From contig NZ_OY734020.1 of the NCBI RefSeq assembly GCF_963455295.1, positions 4,092,001-4,156,000 of the forward strand: a stretch of 64,000 bases of DNA, in the 5' to 3' direction. This DNA comes from Candidatus Thiodiazotropha sp. CDECU1 (GTDB taxonomy: Bacteria; Pseudomonadota; Gammaproteobacteria; Chromatiales; Chromatiaceae). Below the pieces are notes generated by a model that did not search any database, had not been told where the DNA came from, and worked only from the letters and a program-made list of their open reading frames with translations. The number at the start of each line of letters is the position of its first letter. The stretch's first letter is position 1. The position numbers and the translations under genes are program-made. Positions 46,296 to 56,062 of this stretch are shown here, piece after piece.

Positions 46296-46874
46296 TTACC
46301 GCCCCTCGACGAAATTACGCAACAGATCGTGCCCGTGACGGGTGAGGATCGATTCGGGATGAAACTGCACTCCCTGGATCGCCAGCTCCTTGTGCCGTAC
46401 CCCCATGATCTCATCCATCCCTCCATCGACCTCGGTCCAGGCGGTTATCTCGAGGCAGTCGGGCAGGCTCTCCTTCTCGATCACCAGGGAGTGGTAGCGG
46501 GTCGCCTCGAAGGGATTCTCCAGACCGCTGAAGACCCCGGTGTCTGCATGCAGGATGGGGGAGGTCTTGCCATGCATCACCTCCCGCGCATGCACGATCC
46601 TGCCACCGAATGCCTGGCCAATGGATTGGTGGCCAAGACAGACACCCAGGATCGGTATGCGGCCGGCATAGGTGCGGATGGTCTCCACGGAAATGCCAGC
46701 CTCGTTGGGTGTACATGGCCCGGGAGAGATTACGATCCGGTCGGGGCCGATGGCATCGATATCCTTCACCCCGATCTCATCGTTACGCACCACCTTGACC
46801 TCCACACCGAGCTCGCCGAGATATTGCACCAGGTTATAGGTGAAGGAGTCATAATTGTCGATCATTAATAACAC
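46296..46874 (-). CDS. trpG: Anthranilate synthase glutamine amidotransferase component
   Basis: 192 residues. Supplies ammonia to Trp[24 protein letters not shown] (pieces), catalytic Cys in [15 protein letters not shown] and the His-Glu of [10 protein letters not shown] are present. Lies 2 bp after trpE. Could also serve p-aminobenzoate synthesis as an amphibolic subunit. Confidence 0.97.
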   Translation of the reverse strand: MLLMIDNYDSFTYNLVQYLGELGVEVKVVRNDEIGVKDIDAIGPDRIVISPGPCTPNEAGISVETIRTYAGRIPILGVCLGHQSIGQAFGGRIVHAREVMHGKTSPILHADTGVFSGLENPFEATRYHSLVIEKESLPDCLEITAWTEVDGGMDEIMGVRHKELAIQGVQFHPESILTRHGHDLLRNFVEGR

Positions 46875-46876
46875 AG

Positions 46877-48385
46877 CTATGTCTCCTTATCACAGGCATG
46901 CCGGTCGAGCCCGGCTTCCGCCAGGGCCACGGCACGGAATACCGCCCGTCCCTTATTCATGGTCTCCTTCCACTCCAGCTCGGGTATGGAGTCGGCAACG
47001 ATACCGGCCCCCGCCTGGATGTGCAGGATTTTGTCCTTGATCACCGCGGTTCGGATGGCGATGGCGGTATCCATATTGCCATTCCAGGAGAGGTAACCCA
47101 CCGCGCCGGAGTAGACCCCCCGCTTCACCGGTTCCAGTTCATCGATGATCTCCATGGCGCGGATCTTCGGCGCCCCACTCACCGTACCGGCCGGGAAGGT
47201 GGCCCGCAGCACGTCGATGGCGCTCATACCGTCGCGCAACTCCCCGATCACATTGGAGACGATATGCATCACATGGGAGTAGCGCTCCACGATCATCTTG
47301 TCGGTCAATTGCACGCTGCCGATCTTCGCCACCCGGCCGGTGTCGTTGCGCCCGAGATCGATCAGCATCAGATGTTCGGCTAGCTCCTTGGGATCGGCCA
47401 GCAGCTCCGCCTCCAGGGCCCGGTCCTCCTCTTCCGTATGTCCACGCCGGCGGGTCCCCGCGATGGGGCGGACCGTGACCTCCCCATCCTCGAGGCGGGT
47501 GAGGATCTCCGGTGAGGAGCCGACGATATGAAAATCGTCCAGATTGAGGTAGTACATATAGGGTGAGGGGTTGAGCCCGCGCAGAGCCCGGTAGAGATCG
47601 ATGGGCGGCGCCTGAAACGGAATCGACAGGCGCTGCGAGACTACCACCTGCATACAGTCGCCCTCGAGGATATACTCCTTGATCCGCTCCACCGCCTGTT
47701 TGTAACCCTGCTCGGTAAAGCCGGAGACGAAATCGGACTCATTAATGGTTCGCTCAGGACCGCAACTCTCCCGGGGTATGGGCTGCCGCATGGCGTGGAC
47801 CAGCTCGCGGATGCGCGATTCGGCCGATGCCAGGGTACCACCCTGAGAGGGATCCACATGCACAATCACGAACATCCGCCCCGACAGGTTGTCGAACACC
47901 ACCAGTTCGTCGGAGACCATCAACAGGATATCCGGAGTCCCGAGTAGATCGGGATTGGGACACTGGGCCAGTTTGGGTTCGATATAGCGGATGATGTCGT
48001 AACCGAAATAGCCCACCAAACCCCCATTGAAGCGCGGCAGGTCCTCTACCTCGGCGGCCTTGAAGCGCTGCTGGAAGGTCTCGATCCAGGCCAGGGGATC
48101 ATCCACCTGGTGGGATTCAGTCACCTCGCCATCGGTCACCACCTCGATCTGCAGACCCTCTACCCTGACCTGGGTATGGCAAGCGAGGCCGATAATAGAG
48201 TAGCGCCCCCACTTCTCTCCCCCATGCACCGACTCAAAGAGATAGGAGTAGGGGCCATGGGCCAGCTTCATATAGACACTGAGGGGGGTGTCGAGATCCG
48301 CAAGGACCTCACACACGACAGGTATGCGGTTGTAGCCCTGTTGCGCCAGGGCGGCGAACTGTTGGGGGGTCATTTTCCTCTCCAC
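46877..48385 (-). CDS. trpE: Anthranilate synthase component I
   Basis: 502 residues. Chorismate to anthranilate. N-terminal feedback-binding region ([24 protein letters not shown], pieces), catalytic core [48 protein letters not shown] and the [22 protein letters not shown] (pieces) motif are intact. No Trp-rich leader peptide or attenuator was recognised in the 156-bp upstream gap. Confidence 0.97.
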   Translation of the reverse strand: MERKMTPQQFAALAQQGYNRIPVVCEVLADLDTPLSVYMKLAHGPYSYLFESVHGGEKWGRYSIIGLACHTQVRVEGLQIEVVTDGEVTESHQVDDPLAWIETFQQRFKAAEVEDLPRFNGGLVGYFGYDIIRYIEPKLAQCPNPDLLGTPDILLMVSDELVVFDNLSGRMFVIVHVDPSQGGTLASAESRIRELVHAMRQPIPRESCGPERTINESDFVSGFTEQGYKQAVERIKEYILEGDCMQVVVSQRLSIPFQAPPIDLYRALRGLNPSPYMYYLNLDDFHIVGSSPEILTRLEDGEVTVRPIAGTRRRGHTEEEDRALEAELLADPKELAEHLMLIDLGRNDTGRVAKIGSVQLTDKMIVERYSHVMHIVSNVIGELRDGMSAIDVLRATFPAGTVSGAPKIRAMEIIDELEPVKRGVYSGAVGYLSWNGNMDTAIAIRTAVIKDKILHIQAGAGIVADSIPELEWKETMNKGRAVFRAVALAEAGLDRHACDKET

Positions 48386-48541
48386 ACAAAAGACCAGACA
48401 ACGGGATTTAACGGGTTGGTTCGGGAATCACCAACGCCATCGCGCGCCATACATCAAGGTCGTGTCGTGTGAAAGCAGGGCCATTTCAAATCATCTACTG
48501 TGAATAGTCGGGGTTAACCATAATCAAAACTTGGTCCGAGC

Positions 48542-49219
48542 TCAAGCGGCATTTTCCAGCAGGGTGCGAATCTCGATCAACGAATCGAGCACCGCATCCG
48601 GATTGTAGTGCCGGATATCTTCGCCATGATTGTAACCGTAACTCATGCAGACAATCTGAAAACCCGCTGCACGGGCCGCCTTCACATCGCTCTGAGAATC
48701 ACCCACCATCAATGCAGCGGAAGGATCCGCTGACAGCTGCTCCGCCGCATGCAACAGGGGCATCGGATCGGGCTTCTTCTTCGGCAGGGTATCACCGGCG
48801 ACAACGATCTCGAAATCGTCATGCACACCCAGGTCCCGCAGCAGCGGCAGGGTGAACTGGGCGGCCTTGTTGGTGACGCAACCCAGGCGGTAACCCTGCC
48901 CCTTCAAGTAGTCCAGCCCCTCGCGGATACCGGGATAGAGCAGCGATCGCTTACTGGTATTCTCTGCATAGAGTTCGAGAAAGATAGGATAGGCGCGTGC
49001 GAATTCCGCCTCCTCAGGTTCACCATCCAGCCGGCCGATGAGAGCACGGCGCACCAGACGCTCCACCCCGTTGCCTACCCAGTCCCGCACCTTCGTTTCA
49101 CCGTGGGGCGGCCGGCCCAGCTGTTTCATCATCTCATCCACGCAATAGGCCAGGTCAGGCACGCTGTCGACCAGAGTGCCGTCCACGTCGATGAGGATCA
49201 TTTCGGGTTTTTTAATCAT
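48542..49219 (-). CDS. gph: Phosphoglycolate phosphatase
   Basis: 225 residues. HAD-family hydrolase removing 2-phosphoglycolate. Nucleophile motif ILIDVDGTLVDSVPDL, alpha-helical cap, TNKAAQF motif II, and MVGDSQSDVKAARAAG metal site. The rpe-gph-trpE order is conserved in pseudomonads. An inverted-repeat element separates it from rpe. In an autotroph it would also clear RuBisCO oxygenase product (inference). Confidence 0.95.
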   Translation of the reverse strand: MIKKPEMILIDVDGTLVDSVPDLAYCVDEMMKQLGRPPHGETKVRDWVGNGVERLVRRALIGRLDGEPEEAEFARAYPIFLELYAENTSKRSLLYPGIREGLDYLKGQGYRLGCVTNKAAQFTLPLLRDLGVHDDFEIVVAGDTLPKKKPDPMPLLHAAEQLSADPSAALMVGDSQSDVKAARAAGFQIVCMSYGYNHGEDIRHYNPDAVLDSLIEIRTLLENAA

Positions 49220-49247
49220 GACCGGGTACTCTCAAACGGAAGAGGTC

Positions 49248-49397
49248 CGCGAATGAACGCAAATAAACGTAAATGTTTTTTAATATGTAGGGTGCGGCTT
49301 GCCGCACCGTTTATGTCAGAACCGACCTGTCAATGGTGCGGCGAGCCGCACCCTACGCATTAACCGATCAATCATTCTTTATTTGCGTTCATTCGCG
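49248..49397. repeat. 150-bp palindromic element with 20-bp perfect terminal inverted repeats
   Basis: CGCGAATGAACGCAAATAAA (49248-49267) is matched exactly in reverse at 49378-49397. Nested inside are TAGGGTGCGGCTTGCCGCACC (49288-49308) and its near reverse complement (49335-49355). It fills the rpe-gph gap. No coding capacity. Resembles a non-autonomous MITE/REPIN-type element. Confidence 0.85.
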
Positions 49398-49415
49398 AAC
49401 TAATATTTCATTCAA

Positions 49416-50108
49416 TCAAACCTTGGCCATTTCGGCCTTCATCTTGCCAACGATGGTGTCGTAACGGTTGGCATCCCCCGCTTCCGGGAAACCGAAAATG
49501 CCTGAACCGGCGACGAAGGTATCGGCACCGGCAGCCTTGATCTCGGCGATGTTGTCGACCTTGACACCACCGTCGATCTCGAGGCGGATATCCAGACCGG
49601 AATCATCGATCATTTGGCGACACTGGCGCAGTTTATCCAGGGTGGCCGGGATGAAACTCTGACCGCCGAATCCCGGGTTGACCGACATCAGCAGTATCAT
49701 GTCGACCTTATCCAGCACATAGTCGAGATGGGACAGGGGGGTGGCCGGATTGAACACCAGGCCCGATTTACAGCCCTCGCTACGGATCAGCTGCAGGCTG
49801 CGGTCGACATGCTCGGAGGCCTCCGGATGAAAGGTGATGTAGGTGGCCCCGGCCTTGGCGAAGTCAGGAATGATACGGTCCACCGGTTTGACCATCATAT
49901 GCACATCGATATCGGCTGTGACACCATGCTTGCGCAGGGCCTCGCAGACCAGCGGACCAATGGTCAGATTGGGCACATAGTGGTTGTCCATGACGTCAAA
50001 ATGTACGATCTCCGCACCGGAGGCGAGGACGTTATCCACCTCTTCACCCAGCTTGGCGAAATCCGCTGACAATATTGATGGTGCGATCTTATCGGATTGA
50101 CGGGCCAT
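49416..50108 (-). CDS. rpe: Ribulose-phosphate 3-epimerase
   Basis: 230 residues. Interconverts ribulose-5-P and xylulose-5-P in the pentose phosphate and Calvin cycles. [55 protein letters not shown] and [11 protein letters not shown] contain the metal ligands and catalytic Asp residues. First gene of the rpe-gph-trp run. Confidence 0.97.
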   Translation of the reverse strand: MARQSDKIAPSILSADFAKLGEEVDNVLASGAEIVHFDVMDNHYVPNLTIGPLVCEALRKHGVTADIDVHMMVKPVDRIIPDFAKAGATYITFHPEASEHVDRSLQLIRSEGCKSGLVFNPATPLSHLDYVLDKVDMILLMSVNPGFGGQSFIPATLDKLRQCRQMIDDSGLDIRLEIDGGVKVDNIAEIKAAGADTFVAGSGIFGFPEAGDANRYDTIVGKMKAEMAKV

Positions 50109-50371
50109 GATTATTATCTCCTACGGTTCAACTGGCTGTGGCCTGGCGCAAATCCAGATTATCGCCACAGATACCAAAAAAAGGGAGGCCACTTTACCCC
50201 AAAGCGCCGGCATTTTCAGCATTCCCCTTCACAGGGCTATTTTGTGGATCAAACAGAGGTCAGCGGACCCGACCCTGGCGTCGAACAATACCCCTTCACC
50301 GAACCCCGTTAGCGACGCGGATTGTAGAGCAGAGTAGACTGGGTCCGATTGCCAGGCGTAAGGAAATTCCC

Positions 50372-51229
50372 ATGAATCGATACCGCTGCAGCCCCATATT
50401 GGCCTCAAGTCGTACCCTCCCTGTCGCCATCCGCCGGTTGCTCCTGCTACTGATCGTCTGCATGGCGGAATTTACGTCGGCCGCCAATCTGAGCCGTGAA
50501 TTGCGCATTGCGGAAGAGTTGGCGGCCGGGGTGACTGAGGGCAATCCGGTCTGGCTTGAAGCAGACACAGTCCGCTTTCTCGCCTTGCATATCCAAACCC
50601 CTGCCGCTGAACGACTGGGGGGAGTCATTCTGCTTCACGACAGCAACGGCCATGCCGACTGGCACGAGGTGATCCAACCCTTGCGGCGGCAGCTCTCAGA
50701 ACGGGGCTGGGATAGCCTGTCGATCCAGACTCCCATCTCCGATGATCCATCAGACCCCGCCGCCAGCAGCTCGCTGATTTCCTTGAGCACACCGCGCATC
50801 CAGGCCGGCATCGACTTCCTCAACAGTCGACAGATCGATCAGACAATCCTGATCGGGCATGGTTTGGGGGCAGAAATGGCTCTCAATTTCGCCACTCAGC
50901 AGGGGAACAGAATACGGGCCCTGGTCGCTATCGGGGTGGCGCTCAGTGCTGAGAATAGAGAGGATCCGGTGTTCCAGGCCATAACCGGAACAGAGATACC
51001 CATCCTCGATATCTTTGGCAGCCGTGACCATCCTGCCGTTGTTGGCAGTGCCACCCTGCGGCGTGGCATCGCTATCAGGAATGGGCGTGATCAATTCCGT
51101 CAGGACAAGGTAGCGGGTGCCGACCACTATTTCAGCGGTATGCAGGATGAGTTGGGTCATCGGATTGCCGCCTGGTTGAAGCGGGCCGCAGGCCAATGGC
51201 GAGCTAAGCAGCCCCCATCAGCACCCTAA
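50372..51229 (+). CDS. DUF3530-type alpha/beta-hydrolase-like exported protein
   Basis: 285 residues with an N-terminal signal sequence (RRLLLLLIVCMAEFTSA). GGVILLHDSNGHADWHEVIQPLRRQLSERGWDSLSIQ (pieces), a DQTILIGHGLGAEMALNFA segment resembling the nucleophile elbow and a final ADHYF are typical of DUF3530 proteins. The elbow reads GHGLGA, with Gly where a hydrolase needs Ser, so it may not be catalytic. AAGGAA precedes the ATG; the longer frame from 50138 is not supported. Confidence 0.75.
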   Translation: MNRYRCSPILASSRTLPVAIRRLLLLLIVCMAEFTSAANLSRELRIAEELAAGVTEGNPVWLEADTVRFLALHIQTPAAERLGGVILLHDSNGHADWHEVIQPLRRQLSERGWDSLSIQTPISDDPSDPAASSSLISLSTPRIQAGIDFLNSRQIDQTILIGHGLGAEMALNFATQQGNRIRALVAIGVALSAENREDPVFQAITGTEIPILDIFGSRDHPAVVGSATLRRGIAIRNGRDQFRQDKVAGADHYFSGMQDELGHRIAAWLKRAAGQWRAKQPPSAP

Positions 51230-51259
51230 TGGGCCTGACATGGAAGCGGGTCTCACCAA

Positions 51260-52072
51260 TCAGGCCATCCCCCTGGCCTCTTTGACACGTTCATAGGCCT
51301 TCTTGATCTCATCCGTCTTTTGCGCCGCCATCTTCATCATCTCCTCGGGCAGCCCCTTGGAGACCAGCTTGTCGGGATGGTGTTGGCTCATCAAGCGTCG
51401 ATAGGCACGCTTGACCTCCTTGTCGGTCGCCGCTGGTGTGACGTTGAGGACGTCATAGGCATCCTCGAGGGTCGGGCCTTGCGCCCTTGATGGCGCACGA
51501 TCGCCTCCCGTACCGGCATAATGAGACTGGGCCCGTATCATTCGTTCCAGTCTTCTGAAGGTAAATTCGGAGATATTCAGCAGCGAGCAGATGTGCAGCA
51601 ACAGGGACTCTTCCGCGCTATCCATACGCTTGTCCGCATAGGCCGCCTGGATCTGGATCTCCAGAAACATCTGGATCAGGGTTTGGCGACGATGACACTC
51701 CAGGCGAAACTGCTCCACCACATCGTCGAGCGGGAAGTCCTCAGCTTTACCCTCGTTGAAGAGGTGGATAGCAGTCTTGCGCATTTCACTCGAAAGTGAC
51801 ATCTGCGCCATCAGGGCTTCGGCGAGTTTGATCTCGTCTGGGGAAACGCGACCATCGGCCTTGGCCAAGTGTCCCAGTACGGAGAAGGTGGCAGTGAAGA
51901 AGGCGGTCTGGACCCGTTCCTGGTCACCCGGTCCCCAGCTGACCTGGTCATCGGGCAGCCCCTGCAGGCCCTTATCGAAGCGATGGCCAAGGGCAGCGCC
52001 CAACACCGCACCCAAGGGTCCACCCAGCACAAAACCGAATGCACCACCTACCAGTTTACCCCACCAACTCAA
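51260..52072 (-). CDS. djlA: Co-chaperone DjlA
   Basis: 270 residues. A short N-terminal membrane-associated glycine-rich segment (MSWWGKLVGGAFGFVLGGPLGAVLG, pieces), a TerB-like central domain (LGHLAKADGRVSPDEIKLAEALM, pieces) and a C-terminal J-domain with the HPD tripeptide (RRLMSQHHPDKLVSKGLPEE). Stimulates DnaK at the inner membrane. Confidence 0.94.
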   Translation of the reverse strand: MSWWGKLVGGAFGFVLGGPLGAVLGAALGHRFDKGLQGLPDDQVSWGPGDQERVQTAFFTATFSVLGHLAKADGRVSPDEIKLAEALMAQMSLSSEMRKTAIHLFNEGKAEDFPLDDVVEQFRLECHRRQTLIQMFLEIQIQAAYADKRMDSAEESLLLHICSLLNISEFTFRRLERMIRAQSHYAGTGGDRAPSRAQGPTLEDAYDVLNVTPAATDKEVKRAYRRLMSQHHPDKLVSKGLPEEMMKMAAQKTDEIKKAYERVKEARGMA

Positions 52073-52136
52073 AGGCTTACCTCTATACGCAACAGCTTCT
52101 CATTAACCCAAGCCGTCACTATACATTAACCCAAAC

Positions 52137-52802
52137 CTATTTTCCGTGGATATATTGCTCATCGCTGAAGGAGTAGACCCAGGTGGGACAGAACACCACC
52201 ATCAGGGTGATCACCCAGCCGTTGACCAGGGCTTCCGGGAAGAACATCAAGGGAAAAAATGGCATCACCGTGACCTTCAGCTCTGCCATGGTGTAGGCGC
52301 CGCTGAGAACCAACAGTTGCATCGCCAGATAGCCACTCACATAACCGACCAGCCAAGCGGTAAAAAAACCGTTACCCAAGACATAGACAAAGAACTGCCT
52401 TGGCAACCAGCTGCGTATCAATATCAAGGATATCTGCGAGAGGGTGATCGGAACCAACGCCACGGTCAGGAAACTGACCACATAATACTGCCACCCATAG
52501 CCTGCATTCACACATACAGCCAACAGGGCGAGACTGGCCATAATGATGGCCATTGACCAGCCAAACATCAGGGTTATAGCGGTAACCCCAAGCAGATGGA
52601 ATGAGATCCCCGGTTGCAGCTGGGCACGAATATGCCAGAGCACGATCAGGGCAACGATCGCACCTAAAAAGACATGTAACTGCCCTTTACGGGCGAGTCG
52701 ACTCCAGGGCGCCATGCGTAACGCATACAGCAGTACCACACCATACAGGCCGGCGATCCACCACAACAGGGCACCGGAAAAAAGTTCACCATCCAGCTCC
52801 AT
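52137..52802 (-). CDS. CbiM-like energy-coupling factor ABC transporter permease
   Basis: 221 residues, six to seven hydrophobic segments. SFHLLGVTAITLMFGWSMAIIMASLALL and MPFFPLMFFPEALVNGWVITLMVVF (pieces) are the CbiM-type metal/cofactor uptake signatures. No ECF ATPase or T-component lies beside it, so it is an orphan S/M-type subunit that may use a shared energising module elsewhere. Substrate (nickel, cobalt or other) is not deducible. Confidence 0.8.
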   Translation of the reverse strand: MELDGELFSGALLWWIAGLYGVVLLYALRMAPWSRLARKGQLHVFLGAIVALIVLWHIRAQLQPGISFHLLGVTAITLMFGWSMAIIMASLALLAVCVNAGYGWQYYVVSFLTVALVPITLSQISLILIRSWLPRQFFVYVLGNGFFTAWLVGYVSGYLAMQLLVLSGAYTMAELKVTVMPFFPLMFFPEALVNGWVITLMVVFCPTWVYSFSDEQYIHGK

Positions 52803-52921
52803 CGCGATTCAATCCTTTTTACAAAGCGGATTTCAGTTATGCTGTTAGTCAGCAAAAACCGAAACCTCGATATTGGGTGTTAGGCCCGCCAACCCGACCA
52901 CAATAGCAGGGGAAGACTCCC

Positions 52922-53962
52922 GTGAAATACCGCCCGCTCGGCCACACTGACATTAAGGTAAGCGCGCTCTGCCTGGGCACCATGACCTATGGTGAGCAGA
53001 ACAGTGAATCTGAGGCCCATGCTCAGCTCGACCGGGCAGTGGATGCCGGTATTAACTTTATCGACACAGCCGAGATGTATCCGGTTCCACCCAAGGGGAA
53101 TACCCAGGGGCTGACCGAACGCTATATCGGCACTTGGCTTGCCCGTCAGGGTCAGCGCGATCGCCTGATCATCGCCACCAAGGTTGCCGGCCCGGCGGAT
53201 TGGTTAAGCTACCTGAGAGACGGCAATCTCCATCTCGACAGAGTCAATATCGAGGCGGCAGTGAATGAGAGTCTGCAACGACTACAGACAGATTACATTG
53301 ATATCTATCAGCTCCATTGGCCGGATCGTAGTACCAATTACTTCGGCAAGCTCGGTTACCAAGCAGTCGAATCCGAGCAGATGACACCGATCCTGGAGAC
53401 CCTGCAAGTATTGGATGATCTTAAAAAGGCGGGAAAGATACGCCATATCGGTGTCTCCAACGAGACCCCATGGGGATTGATGCGCTATCTGCATCTGGCC
53501 CGGGAGCACGATCTGCCGAGGGCGGTCTCAATTCAAAACCCCTATAACCTACTGAATCGTACCTTCGAGATCGGACTGGCTGAGATCGCCCATCGCGAAG
53601 GCTGCGGTCTGCTGGCCTACTCGCCAATGGCATTCGGGGTACTTTCCGGTAAATATCTCAATGGGCAGCAGCCGAAAGGGGCTCGTCTGACCCTTTTCGA
53701 TCGTTTCGATCGCTACTCCAATCCGCAAGTTCAACGGGCGACCGAAGAGTATGTCGGGCTGGCACAGCAGGAGGGCCTTAATCCCGCACAAATGGCATTG
53801 GCATATGTCACGAGCCGCCCTTTCGTCACCAGCAACATCATCGGTGCAACCAGCTTGGTACAACTTGATGAGAACCTTGAAAGTATTAACACCAGTCTAT
53901 CCAAAGAGGTTTTGCAGGGGATCGAAGCAATCCATACCCAACAGCCCAACCCAGCCCCTTAG
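52922..53962 (+). CDS. NADP(H)-dependent aldo/keto reductase (Tas-like)
   Basis: 346 residues from a GTG start preceded by GGGGAAGA. MKYRPLGHTDIKVSALCLGTMTYGEQNSE (pieces), catalytic Asp-Tyr in FIDTAEMYPVPP, Lys in IIATKVAG, His in YQLHWPDR and the cofactor region ISNIIGATSLVQLDENL-type C-terminus mark the Tas/AKR group. The physiological substrate is unknown. Confidence 0.93.
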   Translation: MKYRPLGHTDIKVSALCLGTMTYGEQNSESEAHAQLDRAVDAGINFIDTAEMYPVPPKGNTQGLTERYIGTWLARQGQRDRLIIATKVAGPADWLSYLRDGNLHLDRVNIEAAVNESLQRLQTDYIDIYQLHWPDRSTNYFGKLGYQAVESEQMTPILETLQVLDDLKKAGKIRHIGVSNETPWGLMRYLHLAREHDLPRAVSIQNPYNLLNRTFEIGLAEIAHREGCGLLAYSPMAFGVLSGKYLNGQQPKGARLTLFDRFDRYSNPQVQRATEEYVGLAQQEGLNPAQMALAYVTSRPFVTSNIIGATSLVQLDENLESINTSLSKEVLQGIEAIHTQQPNPAP

Positions 53963-54071
53963 ACAGATGGTCAATTGATAAAAATGCAGAATCGCAATGG
54001 TAATAAACCACTTTCAGAGCCATAATCGAACTATCCCCGGGGATAAACATATCTAGCGGAGACCCATAAAA

Positions 54072-54365
54072 ATGAACTCACCGAGAATCCAAATTGGCGC
54101 CTGGTTTAAAACAGTCGATGGTGACAATCTCGAGGTTGTGGCCTTTGATTTGGACGAGGGTGTCGTGGAGGTCCAGTTTTATGACGGAACCGTGGAAGAG
54201 TACGACCTGGAAGACTGGAAGGAGCTGGAGGTCAAACCCATTGCACCACCGGAAGACTGGTCAGGTTCTTATGACCTCTCGAAAGACGATTATGGTGTCG
54301 ATCTGGACCATCCGGCAGGTGAAATCATCCCCAATCCACTCGATAATCTGGAGGATACGGAGTAA
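54072..54365 (+). CDS. Small acidic DUF6763-like protein
   Basis: 97 residues, very acidic. IQIGAWFKTVDGDNLEVVAFDLDEGVVEVQFYDGTVEEYDLEDW (pieces) predicts a small beta-barrel (SH3- or Tudor-like) followed by an acidic tail. I associate it with the DUF6763 family of gammaproteobacteria, with moderate confidence. GCGGAGA lies 10 bp before the ATG. No function known. Confidence 0.75.
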   Translation: MNSPRIQIGAWFKTVDGDNLEVVAFDLDEGVVEVQFYDGTVEEYDLEDWKELEVKPIAPPEDWSGSYDLSKDDYGVDLDHPAGEIIPNPLDNLEDTE

Positions 54366-54577
54366 TCGAGTCTTCAACCCTTTTTTTCCTACCGTTGAAA
54401 ACCCCCATCCAGACCCGCATAGTGAAACCAAAGGCTTAGTGCTCACGTAAGTTATTGTAAGGATGTGAAATCCTGGCGATAACACCGAAATTGAGCCTGA
54501 GTAGTTAAAGTTAGCTATACCCACGCCGCTAAATTAAGTAACGAACCCCCACTGAGACGTGGTGCAGGAGGTGCAAA

Positions 54578-54778
54578 ATGAAGAGAGTCTACGACATGAG
54601 TACAGGACAGATCGTTGATAACGGCCTGACTGATGAGACCACGCAACTTATTGCGCCTGACGCATCCGTTCCAGCACTACAACTCCAGTTGGTGACAACT
54701 GAACAGCGTACAGAGAGAGAGATTCCGCCCGAGTTGGTCCTGGCGGACTTAAACGCCTTCCTTGACGAAATGAGCTGA
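54578..54778 (+). CDS. 66-residue hypothetical protein
   Basis: MKRVYDMSTGQIVDNGLTDE... ends LADLNAFLDEMS. I do not recognise it. Support for a real gene: an almost perfect AGGAGGTG Shine-Dalgarno 6 bp before the ATG, and a strong terminator 32 bp after the stop. Predicted soluble, with a C-terminal amphipathic helix (PPELVLADLNAFLDEM). It stands as a single-gene transcript, like many small stress or regulatory proteins. Confidence 0.7.
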   Translation: MKRVYDMSTGQIVDNGLTDETTQLIAPDASVPALQLQLVTTEQRTEREIPPELVLADLNAFLDEMS

Positions 54779-54810
54779 TGGGATAAGAGCCTTTCTCTCT
54801 GTACCACCCA

Positions 54811-54837
54811 AAACCGGGTCTTCACGACCCGGTTTTT
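54811..54837. terminator. Bidirectional Rho-independent terminator
   Basis: AAACCGGGTC / GACCCGGTTT perfect stem with a 5-nt loop and T-tract, serving the 66-residue gene; the convergent Rieske gene ends inside the loop. Confidence 0.92.
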
Positions 54838-55199
54838 CTATCCAGGATCACCACAACCTGGCCTGCCTCCAACCTGACTTCTACGGGCTCGAGCGCATCA
54901 CCTGCACAGGGACCGCGTAAACAGTAACCGTCTTCCAGTCTGAACAGGGCACCGTGGGTAGCACACTGAATATAGCTGTTACTGAGATCAAGAAATTGAT
55001 CCGGCTGCCATTCAAGATTGACACCGGTATGGGGACAGCTGTTTTTATACGCCATCAGAAGTTCGCCGCGACGCACCACGAATAGGGCCACACTCCCACC
55101 CTGTGACTCCAGGACGAAACCTCGGCTTCCCGGATCTCCAAGGGTTGAGATATCACACAGCGGATGACGCTCAAGCAATGTCCAGCCCCCGACGTCCAC
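54822..55199 (-). CDS. Rieske [2Fe-2S] domain protein
   Basis: 125 residues from a GTG. Cluster ligands Cys55-x-His57 (CPHTGVNLEW) and Cys79-x2-His82 (CATHGALF) are spaced as in small ferredoxin-like Rieske proteins. No signal or membrane anchor, so a cytoplasmic electron carrier or regulatory domain. It overlaps the PfkB gene by 29 bp, implying coupled translation. Confidence 0.9.
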   Translation of the reverse strand: MDVGGWTLLERHPLCDISTLGDPGSRGFVLESQGGSVALFVVRRGELLMAYKNSCPHTGVNLEWQPDQFLDLSNSYIQCATHGALFRLEDGYCLRGPCAGDALEPVEVRLEAGQVVVILDRKTGS

Positions 55200-56031
55200 A
55201 CTTTTCGCCGGCCAGACGAACCGCTCTGCCTAATACCTCAGCGGGTTCAAGGCCCGCCTGCAAGCCGTCTATCACGCCGGCATTGAAGACATCCCCCGCC
55301 CCCAGGGTATCGACCACCCGCCCCGGCTGATATGCCGGCATGTGCAGGGTATTTCCATCAACCGTCTGCAGCCAGGCACCATCCTCGCCCCAGGTTGCAA
55401 ACAGCATGACCGAACCCGGGCTTGTACCTATCGCTTCAAACAGATCCAGCGCATTCTCATAGCCATGGGAGGAGGCATAGGCCTTGGCGATAATTACAAC
55501 ATCTGCCAGCGGTATGAGCCGCTCGATGTCTGTCCTGGGTTTTTCGATCTCCAGGGAGATGGTCGCGGATGGTGCTGCAAGTCTGGCATGTCTGAGCATC
55601 GGCTCATACACAGCCGCCTCTCTCCCTTCAAAATGGATCCAAGCGTAGTTCGCAAGATCGATCTGTTCAAAGGCCTCGATCCCGTACTCCGGAAGATCCC
55701 GGTAATGAACGATGGTTCGCGAACCTGTGGCCAGACTGGAGAGGATATAAGAGGTCGGTGTGAAACCTTCAGGCTGAATCCTTGCCCATTGGGTATCAAC
55801 ACCCTGCTGTTGCAAGTCACGCAGGATCAATCGACTCGACTTATCATCGCCCAGCACGCCTGCCCAGCTGCATTGGTGACCCAGTTGACTCAAAACCACC
55901 AGGGTATTGGTGGCATTGCCACCACGGCACTCCTGATGGGAAGTGGCGCGCAGCTCATCATCCTCATTGGGATAGACTGGAACACTGTTGATGATATCAA
56001 GGGTCGCGCCGCCAACCGCAAGCACCTGCAT
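55171..56031 (-). CDS. PfkB family sugar kinase
   Basis: 286 residues. MQVLAVGGATLDIINSVPVYP, the GGNATNTLVVLSQLG sugar-binding motif and the DTLGAGDVFNAGVIDGL catalytic/anion-hole motif with its Asp base are clear. Similarity to ketohexokinase-like PfkB members is suggested by sequence feel only; the sugar is unknown. It lies 31 bp after the giant coiled-coil gene and overlaps the Rieske gene. Confidence 0.92.
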   Translation of the reverse strand: MQVLAVGGATLDIINSVPVYPNEDDELRATSHQECRGGNATNTLVVLSQLGHQCSWAGVLGDDKSSRLILRDLQQQGVDTQWARIQPEGFTPTSYILSSLATGSRTIVHYRDLPEYGIEAFEQIDLANYAWIHFEGREAAVYEPMLRHARLAAPSATISLEIEKPRTDIERLIPLADVVIIAKAYASSHGYENALDLFEAIGTSPGSVMLFATWGEDGAWLQTVDGNTLHMPAYQPGRVVDTLGAGDVFNAGVIDGLQAGLEPAEVLGRAVRLAGEKCGRRGLDIA

Positions 56032-56062
56032 AATTATTTACCCGGCACTTTGAGAGGGTAGT

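Noticed and set aside
48386-48541. trp leader peptide and attenuator before trpE
   Set aside because: No short ORF with tandem Trp codons and no terminator/antiterminator pair could be found.
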